Source of the DNA: Adineta vaga | Taxonomy: Eukaryota > Rotifera | Assembly: GCA_021613535.1 (NCBI GenBank) | Contig: CP075497.1 | Location: 3,162,001 to 3,226,000 of the forward strand | Reading direction: 5' to 3' | Length of the DNA stretch: 64,000 nt | Notes under the pieces: model-generated | What the model was told of the DNA's origin: nothing | Databases searched by the model: none | The model's input: only the letters and a program-made list of their open reading frames with translations | Shown: positions 14,005-26,819 of the stretch, one piece after another | How the letters are laid out: each line of letters opens with the position of its first letter | Position numbering within the stretch: position 1 is the first letter of the stretch | Translations under genes and position numbers: made by a program

Positions 14005-17000
14005 AATTGTTACCCACACGCACACAAATATGATCAATAAATCAATGAATTTCTCAATCTTTTCTTTAATTCTTATATTTATTCTCAGTTTTGATCAGAA
14101 TGTTACTGCATCAAGTAAGTTCAAAACAAATCGATTAATCATATATTTATATTGTCTTCTTTCGATTCACTAGTAACAAAACGAGGCAATGAAGTATTTC
14201 AATTACTAAAAGAAACACGAGACAGAGTAAAACATGGCACACGTATGTATCGATGATTCATTTAACGAACAAAAGAAAAGAAAATGAATGGAATTTAATT
14301 TTTAGAATGTCTTCCACCATCAAAATATTTTGCTGGCTCATGTTATACATATATGCGAATGTTACCAGCAACATCATGGGAACGAGCATATAATAATTGT
14401 TTGTCATTACCAATGACAAAAGATGCTCGACTATTAGTGATTGATTCTGTTGCTGAATATGAATTTGTTGAACGTGAACTTATTGGACCGAAATCAGGAT
14501 CTGATAGTGTGTCAGTTTATGTTGGATTACGTAAAATCAATGGTAGTAAAATCAATAAATTCGTTTTGTTTTGATTGATATATTTTTCTCGTTCATTTTA
14601 GATGCATGGATTTGGACAAACGATGTACCATTAAAAGAAACTCCAATATATCGATTTTGGGTAGATAATAATAAAGATATTCTTGCGTATGATTGTGGTG
14701 TTCTTTGGCTTGCTCGAAATAAAAGTGTATTGACAGCAGCCGCATGTGCTGAACAAGCTTTACGACCATATGTTTGTAAACATAGTAAGTGATCTATTTT
14801 TGTGACAGGCAAAAAACAAAATAACAGAACATAATCATTTGTTTTTCTAGCCATTGATCGTTGTTATAATAATAGTGGTGGTTGTGGAAAATATGGAACA
14901 TGTATAAATTTACCACTGATCAATTCCTATAAATGTCAATGTCGATTTCTCTATAATGGAATTCGATGCGAAAAATGTAAGTGATTTAGTTCATTGAATA
15001 TTGTGAAGAAGAATTACAATATCTAAAAAATATAATTTAGGGAGTAGTCAAGGTTTACAAGCAATCATTGGTGGTATTATCATTGTAGTGGCATTAATTG
15101 CTTCCTATATCATTAATTTGGATCGATCAGGTGATCAGTGGTCTTTTCGAAAATCAACAGCTGAACATTATCAAGCGTAAGTTTTCGATTAAGTAACAAT
15201 GAACAAGTAATATAATAAAATTCCTTCTTATTCATTTGAATTTTAGTGCTTCATTTTACGGTCAAAGTCGTCCAACCTCATATATGCCCCGGTCACCGAA
15301 TGCGATTGATCGCGTCATATTCAATCCATGTTTACCTTCTCATGGTGAATTTTTTAATGCTTCAACTCCGAATGAAAAACGTTATCGACGTACTTCTTCT
15401 TCCTCAACTCCTCCACCAATTCCTCCACCTATTGGTCGTTCAATTGAACGTAAACATCGCTATTCATTTCGCCGTAGTGTACAAGAACTTCAAGTTACAT
15501 CTCATCTACGTAATTTAGTCATTAAACCAAAACGTTTAATCTTTATTGTTTTACCAATTGTTTTAACAATTATTATTTCGGTGATTATCATTCATGCAAG
15601 ATCATATATCAAAGAAAATATTATAAATGCATCTTATACAAATTCAACAAGATTATTTCAATTTTGTGCCCTATATGATAATAATTATTATGTAAATTTA
15701 GTTACATTACCAATTGCTGTTGCTATTATTCTATTAATTATAGTTAATGAAACACGTTCAAATTGTTGTCGATCAAATAAAGAAAAAAATGCTGAGAACT
15801 TTTCTATTTATACACCCATACCATATAATCCATTTTCGAAAGTCGGTCGTCTTGATACAATGATGCTATGTGGTATTGTTAGTCATGAAATTCTTCAAAT
15901 AATCGAAGAAATTTTTCTTAAAGCAACACAAATGAAATTGTTAACAATGCGTGGACCATTATTTGATCTTATTCGACAAATTGGTCTTGTAATTATCATT
16001 GGTTTACGTTATTATCCCATATATACCGTTGTTGAAATGGTTAATGCAAATATTCTCTATTATGCATTATGTGCATTGTATATGTGGATTGATTTAATAC
16101 TTCGAATTATTGAACAATCGTATTGTGTAAATATTGGACCATTGATAAAGACTTGGCATCGATTTCAACAATTTAAAAATGAAGTTTCAGCAAAATTGGC
16201 GACAAATTCATTGATGACAACAACGATGCTAATGAATTTCGATCATGATGAATCACGACCAGAAGGATGGAAAGGACATATTCAAAAAATAAGAGATCGA
16301 TTACCGCATCGAAAATTTCGAACATCATCAACAACAATATTTCCAGCCATTCAAGTAATTCATTCGTTGACATAGTTTCGATTTTCTTTTTATTCTAATT
16401 CGTTTTTCCTTTTATAGTCATTATCAATGAATACACATCCTACTCAATCATTAAATTGGTCATCAATCTATTTAAATTTTTCATCTATCACAGATCGTAA
16501 TGAATCTCAATCAACATTCGAACAATTTAATATCGATTCATCAATTATCGGTGTCTTGAAATATACGCCATATTATTTATGTTTAACATATATTTGTATT
16601 CGTTTAACTTATTTATTTTTCTCAAAACTTTACTATTTACTTCGTCATTGTAATCAAGATCCAACTAATTCTCAAAAACATTCATTAAAACATATCTATC
16701 ATGAACCAGATATCAATTCATTTTCTTCCTCATCTCAAAAATTATCCGTAGAATATCGTTATGTTCGTCATTTATTTCAAAAAACTCAACGTATATTAAT
16801 TGAAACAAATGAAAAACTTTCATTCATTAAATCTACACTTTATAAAATCTATCGTCCAAATAAATATTTTCATTATTCAAAACAAATTTTAAATATGTAT
16901 ATCATTGCATTTATGTTAACTTATTATTTAACATTTAATATTCTTCAAGCTGGTTTTTATATCATCGAAAAACTTTATAGTATATTCGCTATACCATTAA

Positions 17001-18219
17001 TTGTCTTGTCCGATGAACTTGATCTACCCCAACCTCAACCATTCAATTTAAAATATGAAATTATGATTGCTTGTTTTCTAACCGCTTTTATTTATTATAT
17101 GCAATTATTATGGGGAATGAAGAATTATCAAAAACATATGCTCGATAGTTATAAAGGTAAAATTGATTTGAATAGAAAAGAATTTTAAATTATGATTGAT
17201 GTGTTTTCTTTTTTAAGGAATTTTTATTGATATTCCACCGAGAACAGCATTTAAAAGTATACGATTGATATCAAAACATGCACATTATCCAGGCTATTGT
17301 CTTGCGTATCTTGGTTTTGCTTATATATCCATGGGAAATGTCATATTCGTAACAATTGTTGTCTTACGTGTGACTTTCAAACATCTCTATTTTGTTGAAC
17401 AAATTGTTAAAGTTCTCATACCAATATTGGTGATTTATTTATCTAAATTTATCTTAATGTGGTTTCTATCTCGAACATTTTTCATTCAAAAGTAAGTTAT
17501 TTTTGTATTAATAAATATTAGAATTGTAATTTTAAAATGAAAATTTCAGACATGGAAAAACGATGGCATTGAAAAATCTTCGTGCATTCTTTGTCTTTTC
17601 ATATTTCAATTTCTTCTTCGATTGTTTTCTTGGTTTTGTTTCGTGCAGTCTTCGTGTAACAAAAGCATCCATCGCTGCAATTATCTTTCTTCCACGATTA
17701 GATTATTGTATATTTGGACGGACATTAGAAAAACTTGATTCAGGTTTTATTTCATACGTTTCATTTATTCATATGGAATGTCTTCATACACATCCTGTAT
17801 TAATTTATTATTGTTCAATAGTCAATGAAAAAATTCTTCGACGTGAACAATATTATCAATCAATTAAACGTGAACTTCGTCATTCAGAAATGTATGCATA
17901 TAGACGTCGTCAACGTGCTATGTTTCGTTGGGCATTAGCTTATACATTAATACGAAATATTCAATTAGTACAATTGAGAAAATATCAAATCAATCATTTA
18001 CAATTACCATCAGCTGAAAGTTTTAATGAATTTTTAGAACGAAAATTTTTCAATCGTTTTCAATTACCAATAACAAAATTTTCCTTCACAAAAAGTCAAA
18101 CAAATTTACATTCTAATGGAACAATGAATTCGAATACAATTATTCGAAATCAAGCAACTGCCTGTACAACTCTATTATTAGATGGAGATGAACATGATGA
18201 TAGAAAACCATCATTTTAA
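13991..18219 (+). CDS. C-type lectin + EGF + STRA6-like multi-pass receptor fusion
   Basis: Ten exons keep one frame: 13991-14114, 14174-14242, 14306-14542, 14602-14784, 14851-14976, 15041-15176, 15247-16354, 16418-17156, 17218-17491, 17550-18219; 1221 residues (1203 if the start is ATG 14045, which directly precedes a signal-peptide-like stretch FSIFSLILIFILSF). Residues about 65-203 form a C-type lectin fold (SCYTY, SWERAYNNC, YVGLR, AWIWTND, DCGVL, RPYVCK); the usual EPN/QPD sugar motif is absent. Residues 205-246 are a six-Cys EGF (CGKYGTCINL...CQCRFLYNGIRC). A membrane helix follows at about 252-272. From about 385 on there are nine or so membrane segments like STRA6, the retinol-binding-protein receptor: YYPIYTV, LPRLDYCIFGRTLEKLDSG and HMECLHTHPVLIYYCS are its landmarks. 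Predicted plasma-membrane protein, lectin/EGF outside. An alternative is two neighbouring genes, but the 15176/15247 junction is in frame. Confidence 0.82.
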
Positions 18220-20463
18220 AACGGAATTCTTCCATGAATAAATCAGTCTTTCAATGAAAATAGACAAGAATTTGCTCAAAATGAACAGTTCCATCTAAGA
18301 AATAAAAACAGAAAAGTGTGTTTTGTTTTCATCTATTGCTTTTGATAGACAGTATTATCATGATAATTATTTCTACAAAACAGCTTGTGTGTTTTGTAGC
18401 ATTGTTGTTGTTTTTTTTTCATCATTTCTAGTTCGTTGTTTCTCCTTTGTATATAAAAACTTCTTTTTTCTTTTTTTCAGAACATTTTCCAAATCATTGT
18501 GTGAGAATGTCTATGTGTGAATTTTTTTTTCAATGTAGTCTATTTTTTGACAAAGAACAGATTTCAATAAAATACTTTGATATATTTGTAATATATCAGA
18601 TGTGATCTAAACATGAAATAATCTTTCTTGCTTGTCAGATGATTATTTATTCAATGATTTCAAAAATGATTCTTCATATGTCATTAATGATTCAATGAAA
18701 ATATGTATGCTTAATATTAGATGAATTTATTCGAAGAAAAAAGAGCCTATTTATGTATTCAATACCTGGAAGATATTATTTGTGCCAAACCTCTTGATAA
18801 TCAAGTATATTTTCTACTTGTAAAAATGAAAATGAAAAATTCGATTTGACAGACGGTTTCTTTCTTCTTTTTTTTTCATTTGTCGTTGCCAGATTCTTCG
18901 ACTTTGTTCGTTCTATCAAAGCCACAGTAAGCCCCTCGAATGCAAATAATACTATCGAATGAATAGGCGGAATTAATGATTTGAAAAAACGTAAGAAAAT
19001 TACCATAATCAAGTTGTTTTTCTTCGGTTCAATCATTTTTTATGACTCAAAACTTTTAATCTTTCTAGTTGAATTGATTTCATTCAGACAGAGAAGGATC
19101 AATTTTCTATGTTGTTGTTATTCAATATCTAACTATATTTCGTCTGTAATAAACATTGTTTTCACTTCGATTTAACCACGGCATCTGATATCTGACTGTG
19201 ATAAACCATTTCGACAGAGAGCAAAAAAGAATCTGTACTAAAACCACCTATTCTTACTGGTTATATTCAGAATGGTGAAGCTATTAAAAAATACTTCAAT
19301 CTATAAATGAAAGAAGAAAAAAAATGAAAGAAAAAGTAAAAGAATGGAAGAACTATTGGTTCAAGTATTCTTCGACAAACGACTGAAGCTTCCCTTCACT
19401 CAATATGGCTTCGAAAAACGAAATCGAATAAAAGAACGCAAGAATCGAAACAGCAGTTTGATATTTTAATATCCCTGGTCGAACAAAAAAAAACAACACG
19501 TAAGATACCATCAGTTGAATATACAATAAAAAAAGAAAGAAAACTACTGAAATAACAAGACAAAGGTTGCAAACATTAGTGACAATGGGGCATTTTTTTC
19601 GTATTAAAATAGAAACTAAGTGGATGTGTATGTAGATGTAAGTGGATGTAACTTTTGTTTCTCTTGTAGAAAAAAATTCAAAACGAAGAACAATTCGCAT
19701 CACTAATTATTTGACGTTTTAACTTCAACAAAAACACGACCGCTTATGGAAAGAATGGTTTTCATCAGATAGAAAATTAATGGTTTGTATCAGTAAATAT
19801 GTTACATTATCTTTTAGAAAATGAAAGTTATTTTAATGTCTTTTAGTATGAGTTGAGTGTCTGTATTCGTTTATTTTTTGTTTTATTGGACAAACGCTTC
19901 TTCTTGATATCTGCCTAAGATGAAAACAAGATATGGTTCTTCCATCGAAATGTCAGTTGGAAGGGACACAAAAAAATATTTAGCTTTAGATAAAATAGAC
20001 GAATACAAATAGAGATTCCGTAAGACCTTGATACAGACGATATTCTATTTCTTCGAAGGGGTCTCACAGAAGGAGAAGAATCAAAGAGAAAGAAACCGAG
20101 GGTATAGACTCATTCTCGAAGCAATTACAAGTGTGAAATGGATTAGACAGCCATCGAATAGCCTTCTACAGTTCGAGCGTACATAGACAGATACAGAACC
20201 GTATCGTCGTGGTATGTATATATTGTTGTTTGTTCTTTTTTTCTATTCATATATAACTATTACTAGACTCATTTCCTTCAAATAAGACTGTCTAACAATA
20301 TATACATATAGATATATATTTTACAATGTTTCCTCTAGTTTTTTTTCTTCTTCATTGATAGTTTTTTTTCTTCTTCATTGATAGTTTTTTTTCTTCTTCA
20401 TTGATAGTTTTGGCTCTTTGAAAGAACAAGTTCATAGCCAGTTTGCCATTAATAAGGGCAACT
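18220..20463. other. Gene-free stretch with tandem repeat
   Basis: The first 400 bases are probably 3' UTR of the receptor gene (AATAAA near 18568). Two minus-strand ORFs (18776-19036 and 19353-19703) are hydrophobic or Lys-rich with no family resemblance and no splice partners, so I do not call them genes. A 23-base tandem repeat lies at 20337-20411. Confidence 0.45.
20337..20411. repeat. 23-base tandem repeat, three copies plus a stub
   Basis: Three identical head-to-tail copies of a unit AGTTTTTTTTCTTCTTCATT plus GAT, at 20337-20359, 20360-20382 and 20383-20405, then AGTTTT. It ends about 50 bases upstream of the B-box gene start, so it is probably in its promoter or 5' UTR. Confidence 0.9.
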
Positions 20464-22962
20464 ATGGCTGCACGAAATTATTTCGACCGTACACTACCAA
20501 GAAATAGTTTGGGCGGATTTTATACATCAGCATCATTGACGGACAATCGGGGTGCATATTCATTACCATCCAGAAGATTTGTATGTAAAATTTTCTTCGA
20601 AAGATCTTTCTTACATTTATGATCATCAAATTGATCTTATTTTATTCTTCATAGCACTAGTTGTACGTGTTTATTAGACATAAGTTTAGAGCGTATATGT
20701 ATATCGAAATCATTGTAGCAGAAAATAAAGAATGACTTGTCTTTCGATTGAGATCTATCTTTGTTATAGTAATATAAAAAAAGAAACCTTTTGTTTTAGC
20801 AAGTATGCGTAACAGTATATTGCACGAAATTGGAGATGTTTCTTCTTTTTTTTTACATAAAGTTTATCTCTTTGTCTTTTTTCTCTTTTGTTCTCTTTTC
20901 TCTATGTTATATATATATATATATATGTGTGCATAGAATGATTGACATAATGAATTTCTGTTTCATTTTTCTATTTTCAAATGATGTCATTTACTTAAAC
21001 TATAAAAAGCAAAGTAGAAATAATAATCATTGCAACAGTTCGTCATTTATAAAAGAATAATATAACCTCACTTTGTATGTATTTGATTGATTCGTTTGTT
21101 TGTTTTAGGGACAGCATTACCTACACGATACAAACCTTTATAGAGGCAAGGCCTTTTCTTCTTCTTCTTCTTCTTCTTCATTCTCTACTACCCAACCGCC
21201 GCATTCTTCTATAACTGCAGATTCCTATTCAGGACACGTTCGTGAACGTAGTATATCACTAACACGATCACCATCATTCTCTCAAATGTCTTCACCACAT
21301 TATCAATCATCTCTTGATCTCGTTGCAGCATCGTTGAAATGTGATGATTGTCGAACCAATGATGGTCTTTTTCAATGTTGTCATTGTGACCAACGTCTAT
21401 GTATTCAATGTTGTAATAAACATTATAAAAGTATTACTGTTGAACTTGAACGTTTGCATGAATTAAGTGACCGCCTTGTTGCCAAAATCTTACATGCTAA
21501 AAATGATCTTGAAAGACAAAAAAATGAAGCACTTGAACAATGTCATAAGTGGCGTGTCGATACAATTAATACAATTAATAAAGCACACACATTAATTGTG
21601 CAAACAGTTCATGATGAATATGAAACACTTGGAAAAGAATATGAATCCTTTGTTCAACAAGGCATGACACATATACATGTCGATCAAAATGAATTAATGC
21701 GTATGAAAAAAAGTAATTTAGGTTCATTATTATCAGCACCATCAACGGATGATTCAACGAATGCAATCGATACAATACGACGGCGTATTGAAACATTTGC
21801 GAAAACTGTTGATGAAACAGGAAAATTTTCTTTTCAAGTAAAATTACCTATATTTTATATTGATGATAGTCTTCGAGTTGAAACACGTTTTGGTGATGTA
21901 TCACGTAGTACAAGTGCAACATGGAAAAATGATGATACTATGCCAACTTCATTATCTAAAGATCGATGTGAAACTATTAAAACTCAAGAATCAAGAAATA
22001 ATACTGATGTTCCAACGGAAAAACCTGATAAAACCAATGATAATTCGTTGGACAATGATCAGAAAATAAAGCCAGATGTGGAGTCTTTACCTTTGATGGA
22101 AGAGTTTGTTGAAGATAAGAAATCTTTTGAAGATATTCAACCAAATGAAACTGAAATACTCTTAACTGATGATAAAAACGATATCATGGCAAATTCAAGT
22201 CCACAAATTATTGAAATATCTGACAAGTCAGATTTACAAGTAAGTTACACATAATACGATGAATATTTTTATTCTTGACATTTATCTATTGTCTTCTTCT
22301 TCTGCTAGGAATGTGATATGGAACCGTCATCAAGGAAATCCTATTCTTTACCTTCTTCTCCAAGAAAATCTGAATTAAATGATAAGAATGTTATATTACG
22401 TCCATCATCACGTTATGCACTTTCAGTTGAAAACAATGTTGAACTTCAACAACAACAATACTATTCTCCAACATCTTGTAGTGAAAATTATGATAATTCT
22501 CCTGCAACAACTATATCATCTCCGAATCGCTCATCACCCAATCCTCCTGATCATTCCTTAAGTGTTGCATTACATGACCCATCATTTAAAAGACGTTCCT
22601 GTCCCATTAATAATGGTTCAGGTACATTTCATAATCATCGTCATCAAAACTATTCATTTCCACGAAATACATCACCAAGTTTTCAAAACAATGATAATGA
22701 AGATGCATTTCGTAGTATTTCATATGTTCAATTAAAACGTGAACAAGATGGTTCACTCGAAGGTATTGCTATTCAAATAGAACAAAGTCAGCAAACGAAT
22801 GGTAAAGTACAACGACGTCGCACATGTATGGAATCATGTGGTGTACGACGACGTGCAACAATTTTACCACCTCGTTGTCCTTCATCAACTCGAGAACGGT
22901 CATCAAATGACCAATGTGGACTTAGTTATCGAAACAATTCAACTCCTGCTTCTATTAACTAG
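20464..22962 (+). CDS. B-box zinc-finger, coiled-coil protein
   Basis: Three exons: 20464-20580, 21109-22239, 22309-22962, in frame, 633 residues. The first intron is 528 bases, far longer than usual here. A serine run encoded by a TCT repeat lies near residue 54. A B-box-like zinc finger begins at about residue 117 (CDDC, CCHCDQRLCIQCCNKHY) and is followed by a likely coiled coil (about 130-215, heptad-like VELERLHELSDRLV and KNDLERQKNEALEQ). The rest is acidic, then Ser/Arg-rich with basic clusters (RRRTCMESCGVRRR). The arrangement recalls TRIM-type B-box/coiled-coil proteins but has no visible RING, so ubiquitin-ligase activity should not be assumed. Start ATG 20464 follows AAG at 20458 within a purine-rich leader. 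Confidence 0.8.
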
Positions 22963-25084
22963 AAGAAATATTTAGATTTTTTTTCTCGTTCTGTTTCGAA
23001 ATCAAGCACAAATCTTTGCGCATAATTCTAATAACACTTCTAAACTAGTTGTTGTTAGTTCGATCCAACGGTCTGCTTTATATATACATATATTCTTTGT
23101 GTTTCTTTTTCTAATCACTAGAAGAAAATGCAATTCTTACTGAATACTGTCGTGAAAACTATATATACACGTACACATTTAATGTATTTTTTTCCCATGG
23201 ACGACGATAGTAGGTCATTTTATAACATCGAATTTCTTTTTTCTTTTCTCAATATCTTTAATTAATTTATAACAAAATAATTATATTTTCTTGTCAAACC
23301 TATTCGTTATTATAATTTTGATATATTGTTATGTATCAGTTTCTTTTTCAAATTATATATATATATATATATATATTCAATAGTTTTTGATAAGAATAAA
23401 TGATTTTTTAAGTGACAAACGTACTTGATTGAAGGGCGTTAAGCGAGATGTATGGCATTGGAAGTGAGATTTGATCAACAGGAAACATATTGTAATTTGA
23501 TTCGAGTTTTGAAAATGAAACGATGTTTAACAATAGAATTTATTTAGCATAAAGAAATATGTTCTTCAAATGACAAATAAAACTACTCGATAGTTGCTAG
23601 AATACTTACTGATCGTGTTTGATATAACAATAGACTTTTTGATGAAACATCACATTGTAATATAATTATTACTAAGAAACTATATTGTTCTTATTGAAAG
23701 AAAAGAACGAAAACAACAAAATGTTATTATGACAATGGAAAATGAACATTAGATGAGACTTTTTTTCTTTGTTTACATTATTCTATTGTATGATTTAATT
23801 ACTCTACATTATTTATAGATGGTTTGATTGATATAGCTGATAAAATTCCTGTGAGAATAATGTAGCAATTATCTAAAGTCGTGATCTACGTTTAATCATT
23901 CCCGTTTCTAATCAATATGACTGATAATTCTTATTGAACATCAAGAGATGTAGCTTCATGTACCATGAAATATTCACAATGACAAGCTATTTTTTTTCTG
24001 ATAAATAGAGACCGGAAGTTAAATGTCAATCGAACAATCGTATCTTGCGGTTTTTTTGGCGAAAGAAAAAGAAAATTCCTTTTCTTTTAATCAAACAACA
24101 ATGATTTATTATTATTAAATGAACATATGGAAGATTTGACAATGCTAGAATAATAAGCAATGGATAAAAGAATTGATTGAAAGATGACAAAAATGATCGT
24201 AATTACGTATTGCATCATCAGACATGATTCTTCTCAAGATCGATCGGATCAATCGAAAAGAAAGGAATCAGTAATATGTTCTTCATCAACAAGTATTAAC
24301 ACTTTTAATCGGATTATAGACGAAAATTTCCAATGATTCTCAATGATTTTTCTTTTTCTAAATAAACTCGATCAAATGAGTGCATAAACATCGTTTTTCT
24401 TTCTCTCTCTCTCTCTCTGTGTTCTAGATTCTTATTACGCTTCATGACAATATAAATACATTTCAGAAAGAGTATAGTACATTTTGTAATTTGTATTGTT
24501 ACAAACTACTGTGCTCATTAATATAACATCGTAACTTTATAATCGGAAATAAGTTGACATTATATTGGTTACAAGTTGTTTTCAAGGTTGAAATCTAGAT
24601 TTCCCTTTTTTTCCTTCTTCGACCTTTGTCGAATCCATGTTAGTTTTATTCAATTTACATAGAAAATATGCAAATGAAATTGATTTAAAAACCTACACAC
24701 ATGCCTACACAAGGTATTCAACGACTAATCTGAGTATTACTAATTATTGACATGGTTTTCGTCTGCTTTCTTTTCTTGAATAATCAACAAATTGAAGAAT
24801 ACATAAATATCAATTGAAAGAAACTTTATCAATCTTGATTTGTAGCATTTTTTTTCTTACTTTATAAAGATACCTTTTACTTTCTTTCTATTTTCCTTTT
24901 CTCCTTTCCTTTTCTACACATCGTACACGCGCACTACAGAAGTATTCGCCGTTTTTTTTTATAACAGAACAAAATTTAGAGTATGTGAAGGACGTTCGTC
25001 GCTTCTCCAAACCAATGTGTGCAGGCATATAGAAAAAACATCCCAGTTCCTTCATCCGTCAGTCGATGTTCTTCAGCGCGGTTG

Positions 25085-25116
25085 CACACACACACACACA
25101 CACATAGAGAGAGAGA
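25085..25116. repeat. CA then GA dinucleotide repeat
   Basis: Ten CA units (25085-25104) run directly into about five AG/GA units. Intergenic compound microsatellite. Confidence 0.9.
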
Positions 25117-26357
25117 ACGCATGCGCATAACAAGAGAGACTGAAAGGAAAAAATGTCTTTGTTTTTGTTCTTGTGGCTTTGTTGCTACTGCGAGCTCTTC
25201 AGATGCTATTTGACAAAGAGAATACTATATAGACAAGAGCTGCCTAGTTGACTGTCTTCCATCACGGAAATCGCTTATGTCTAATATATTTGCACAATAA
25301 TTAATTGGTAAGTTAATAATCGACTGGTTTGTGTCTACAAAATGAAAAACATCTCATCTATTTTTGTCCTTCTAAATAGAAGAATTTCAAAACAATTTGT
25401 TTTTCTATACGAGAAAAGAAGAGAAAGACGCAGAATTGTTTTGTTCGATGAGTCAGTGTTATGACATCTAGTTAAAAAATGTATTTCGTATTTATATACA
25501 TGTATGTATGTATGCATGTCTGTATCTAGATTTATTATTATTTTTTCCTCGTTGATTTCCGTATGTTGACAACAGTATCTAGAGATCGATCAACAGATGC
25601 ATCAATAAAAATAGACAACTATAAATAACTAAATGTTCTGATGAATAATCTTTTATTATCGATTAGAAATGAAAATCGTCTCTAGCCATCCATCCGATGG
25701 GAATACTTCAGGTGTATCCTAAGATAATATTCGATTTGCATGACAACAACTGTTGTCAAACCGTTTAATTCTTACAATACGACCTTTTACTATTACCATA
25801 CTTATAATACATATATGAAAAAAAAAAGAATAGAATGTTGTATTTGCAATCCTTCATATCGAGGTGACGTAATAGCCATCAGCATCATACTACATCTGAC
25901 ACATAAATTAGTCAATTCCTTTTCCCAAAATCTCATCAGAAGTACAAGTGAGAAAAAGAATGATAGTGACAGTAAAGGCAACATCCATTTATATATGTAT
26001 GAATGCATGTGTAATGGTGTCTCGTGTCCCAGAATATTATATTTATTGACGAACGCCTAAATGGCGTCCGTCCTTGATTTGCAACTGTGTTATTTTTTTC
26101 CTGCTGGTGCACGTACTAGTATGTTCTTATGCAGTAGCTTAGAAGCACAGTGAGATACCTCATCCTATCTATCCTTTTCTCTATGGTATCTGTGATTATT
26201 AAGAGGATATGTCTATTATACTAAGAGAGTGCGTTTGATCTTTCGTCAAAGAAGTAAAGAGGAGGAAGAGGATGTTACTGCTTATGTTCTACATTTAGAT
26301 AGATTAATACATACGTTGACATGACAAGTGTTGAATTGCTTGTTTGAAATCATAAAT

Positions 26358-26381
26358 ATACAAATATCTAGATATTTGTAT
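26358..26381. repeat. Perfect 24-base palindrome
   Basis: The core TACAAATATCTAGATATTTG is part of a 24-base self-complementary sequence (26358-26381). It lies about 440 bases upstream of the Ig-domain gene start and could bind a dimeric factor or form a cruciform. Confidence 0.85.
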
Positions 26382-26819
26382 TATAAGGGTAGAAGAAAAA
26401 CTACTGACTGTCACTATTTGATTTTAATTTTGTCCATATGATTGCACAAGTGTTCCTTACCCTTTCATAGAATGGTAGCAATCGAGTGAAACTCGATCTA
26501 CTTAGGATCAGTCGTTGTGCTCGTTGCCAATATTTGTTTGCCACAAGTAAACTATTCACACATTAGATGTGAGAGTATACGATGCTTATTTTCTCGTTCT
26601 CTCTTTTTTCATCCACATTCTCTTTTCTTATGTCGATCCATTTATTTTTTGTGTGCTATTTTGCCATAGTTCATTACATGAAGAACTAGTCGTGTCATGT
26701 TCGTGTGCATTGCACATGCGATATGAGTGTTTAATGGTGTCAGTGAAGGTTGTCTGACTACTATATGCAAGGTAATAAGTTTCTCTATCATTTTTAGATA
26801 TAAAAAGAAAAGAAGAAAA

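Larger units (their letters stand above)
22963..26819. other. Gene-free stretch of 3.9 kb
   Basis: I find no chain of coding exons. It holds TA repeats (23353-23376), a CT run near 24402, a CA/GA repeat at 25085-25116, and a 24-base palindrome at 26358-26381. The end near 26798 (ATTTTTAG) may be the acceptor of a 5' leader intron of the next gene. Confidence 0.45.

Noticed and set aside
15236-16375. STRA6-like part as a separate gene starting at 15236
   Set aside because: The apparent start is a TTG inside the intron; there is no ATG near, whereas the exon joins the upstream EGF/TM exon in frame.
18776-19036. 86-codon minus-strand ORF rich in Lys and Phe
   Set aside because: Looks like translated poly-T/A DNA; no domain and no exons around it.
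19353-19703. 116-codon minus-strand hydrophobic ORF
   Set aside because: Composition follows the AT-rich background, no family resemblance, no splice partners, and no start context or neighbouring coding signal.
21575-21796. Antisense ORF over the B-box coiled coil, and similar antisense ORFs over other exons
   Set aside because: Shadows of real coding exons with no independent support.
25085-25213. 64-codon ORF over the CA/GA microsatellite
   Set aside because: Encodes only the repeat translation (HTHTH, RERER) and has no supporting context.
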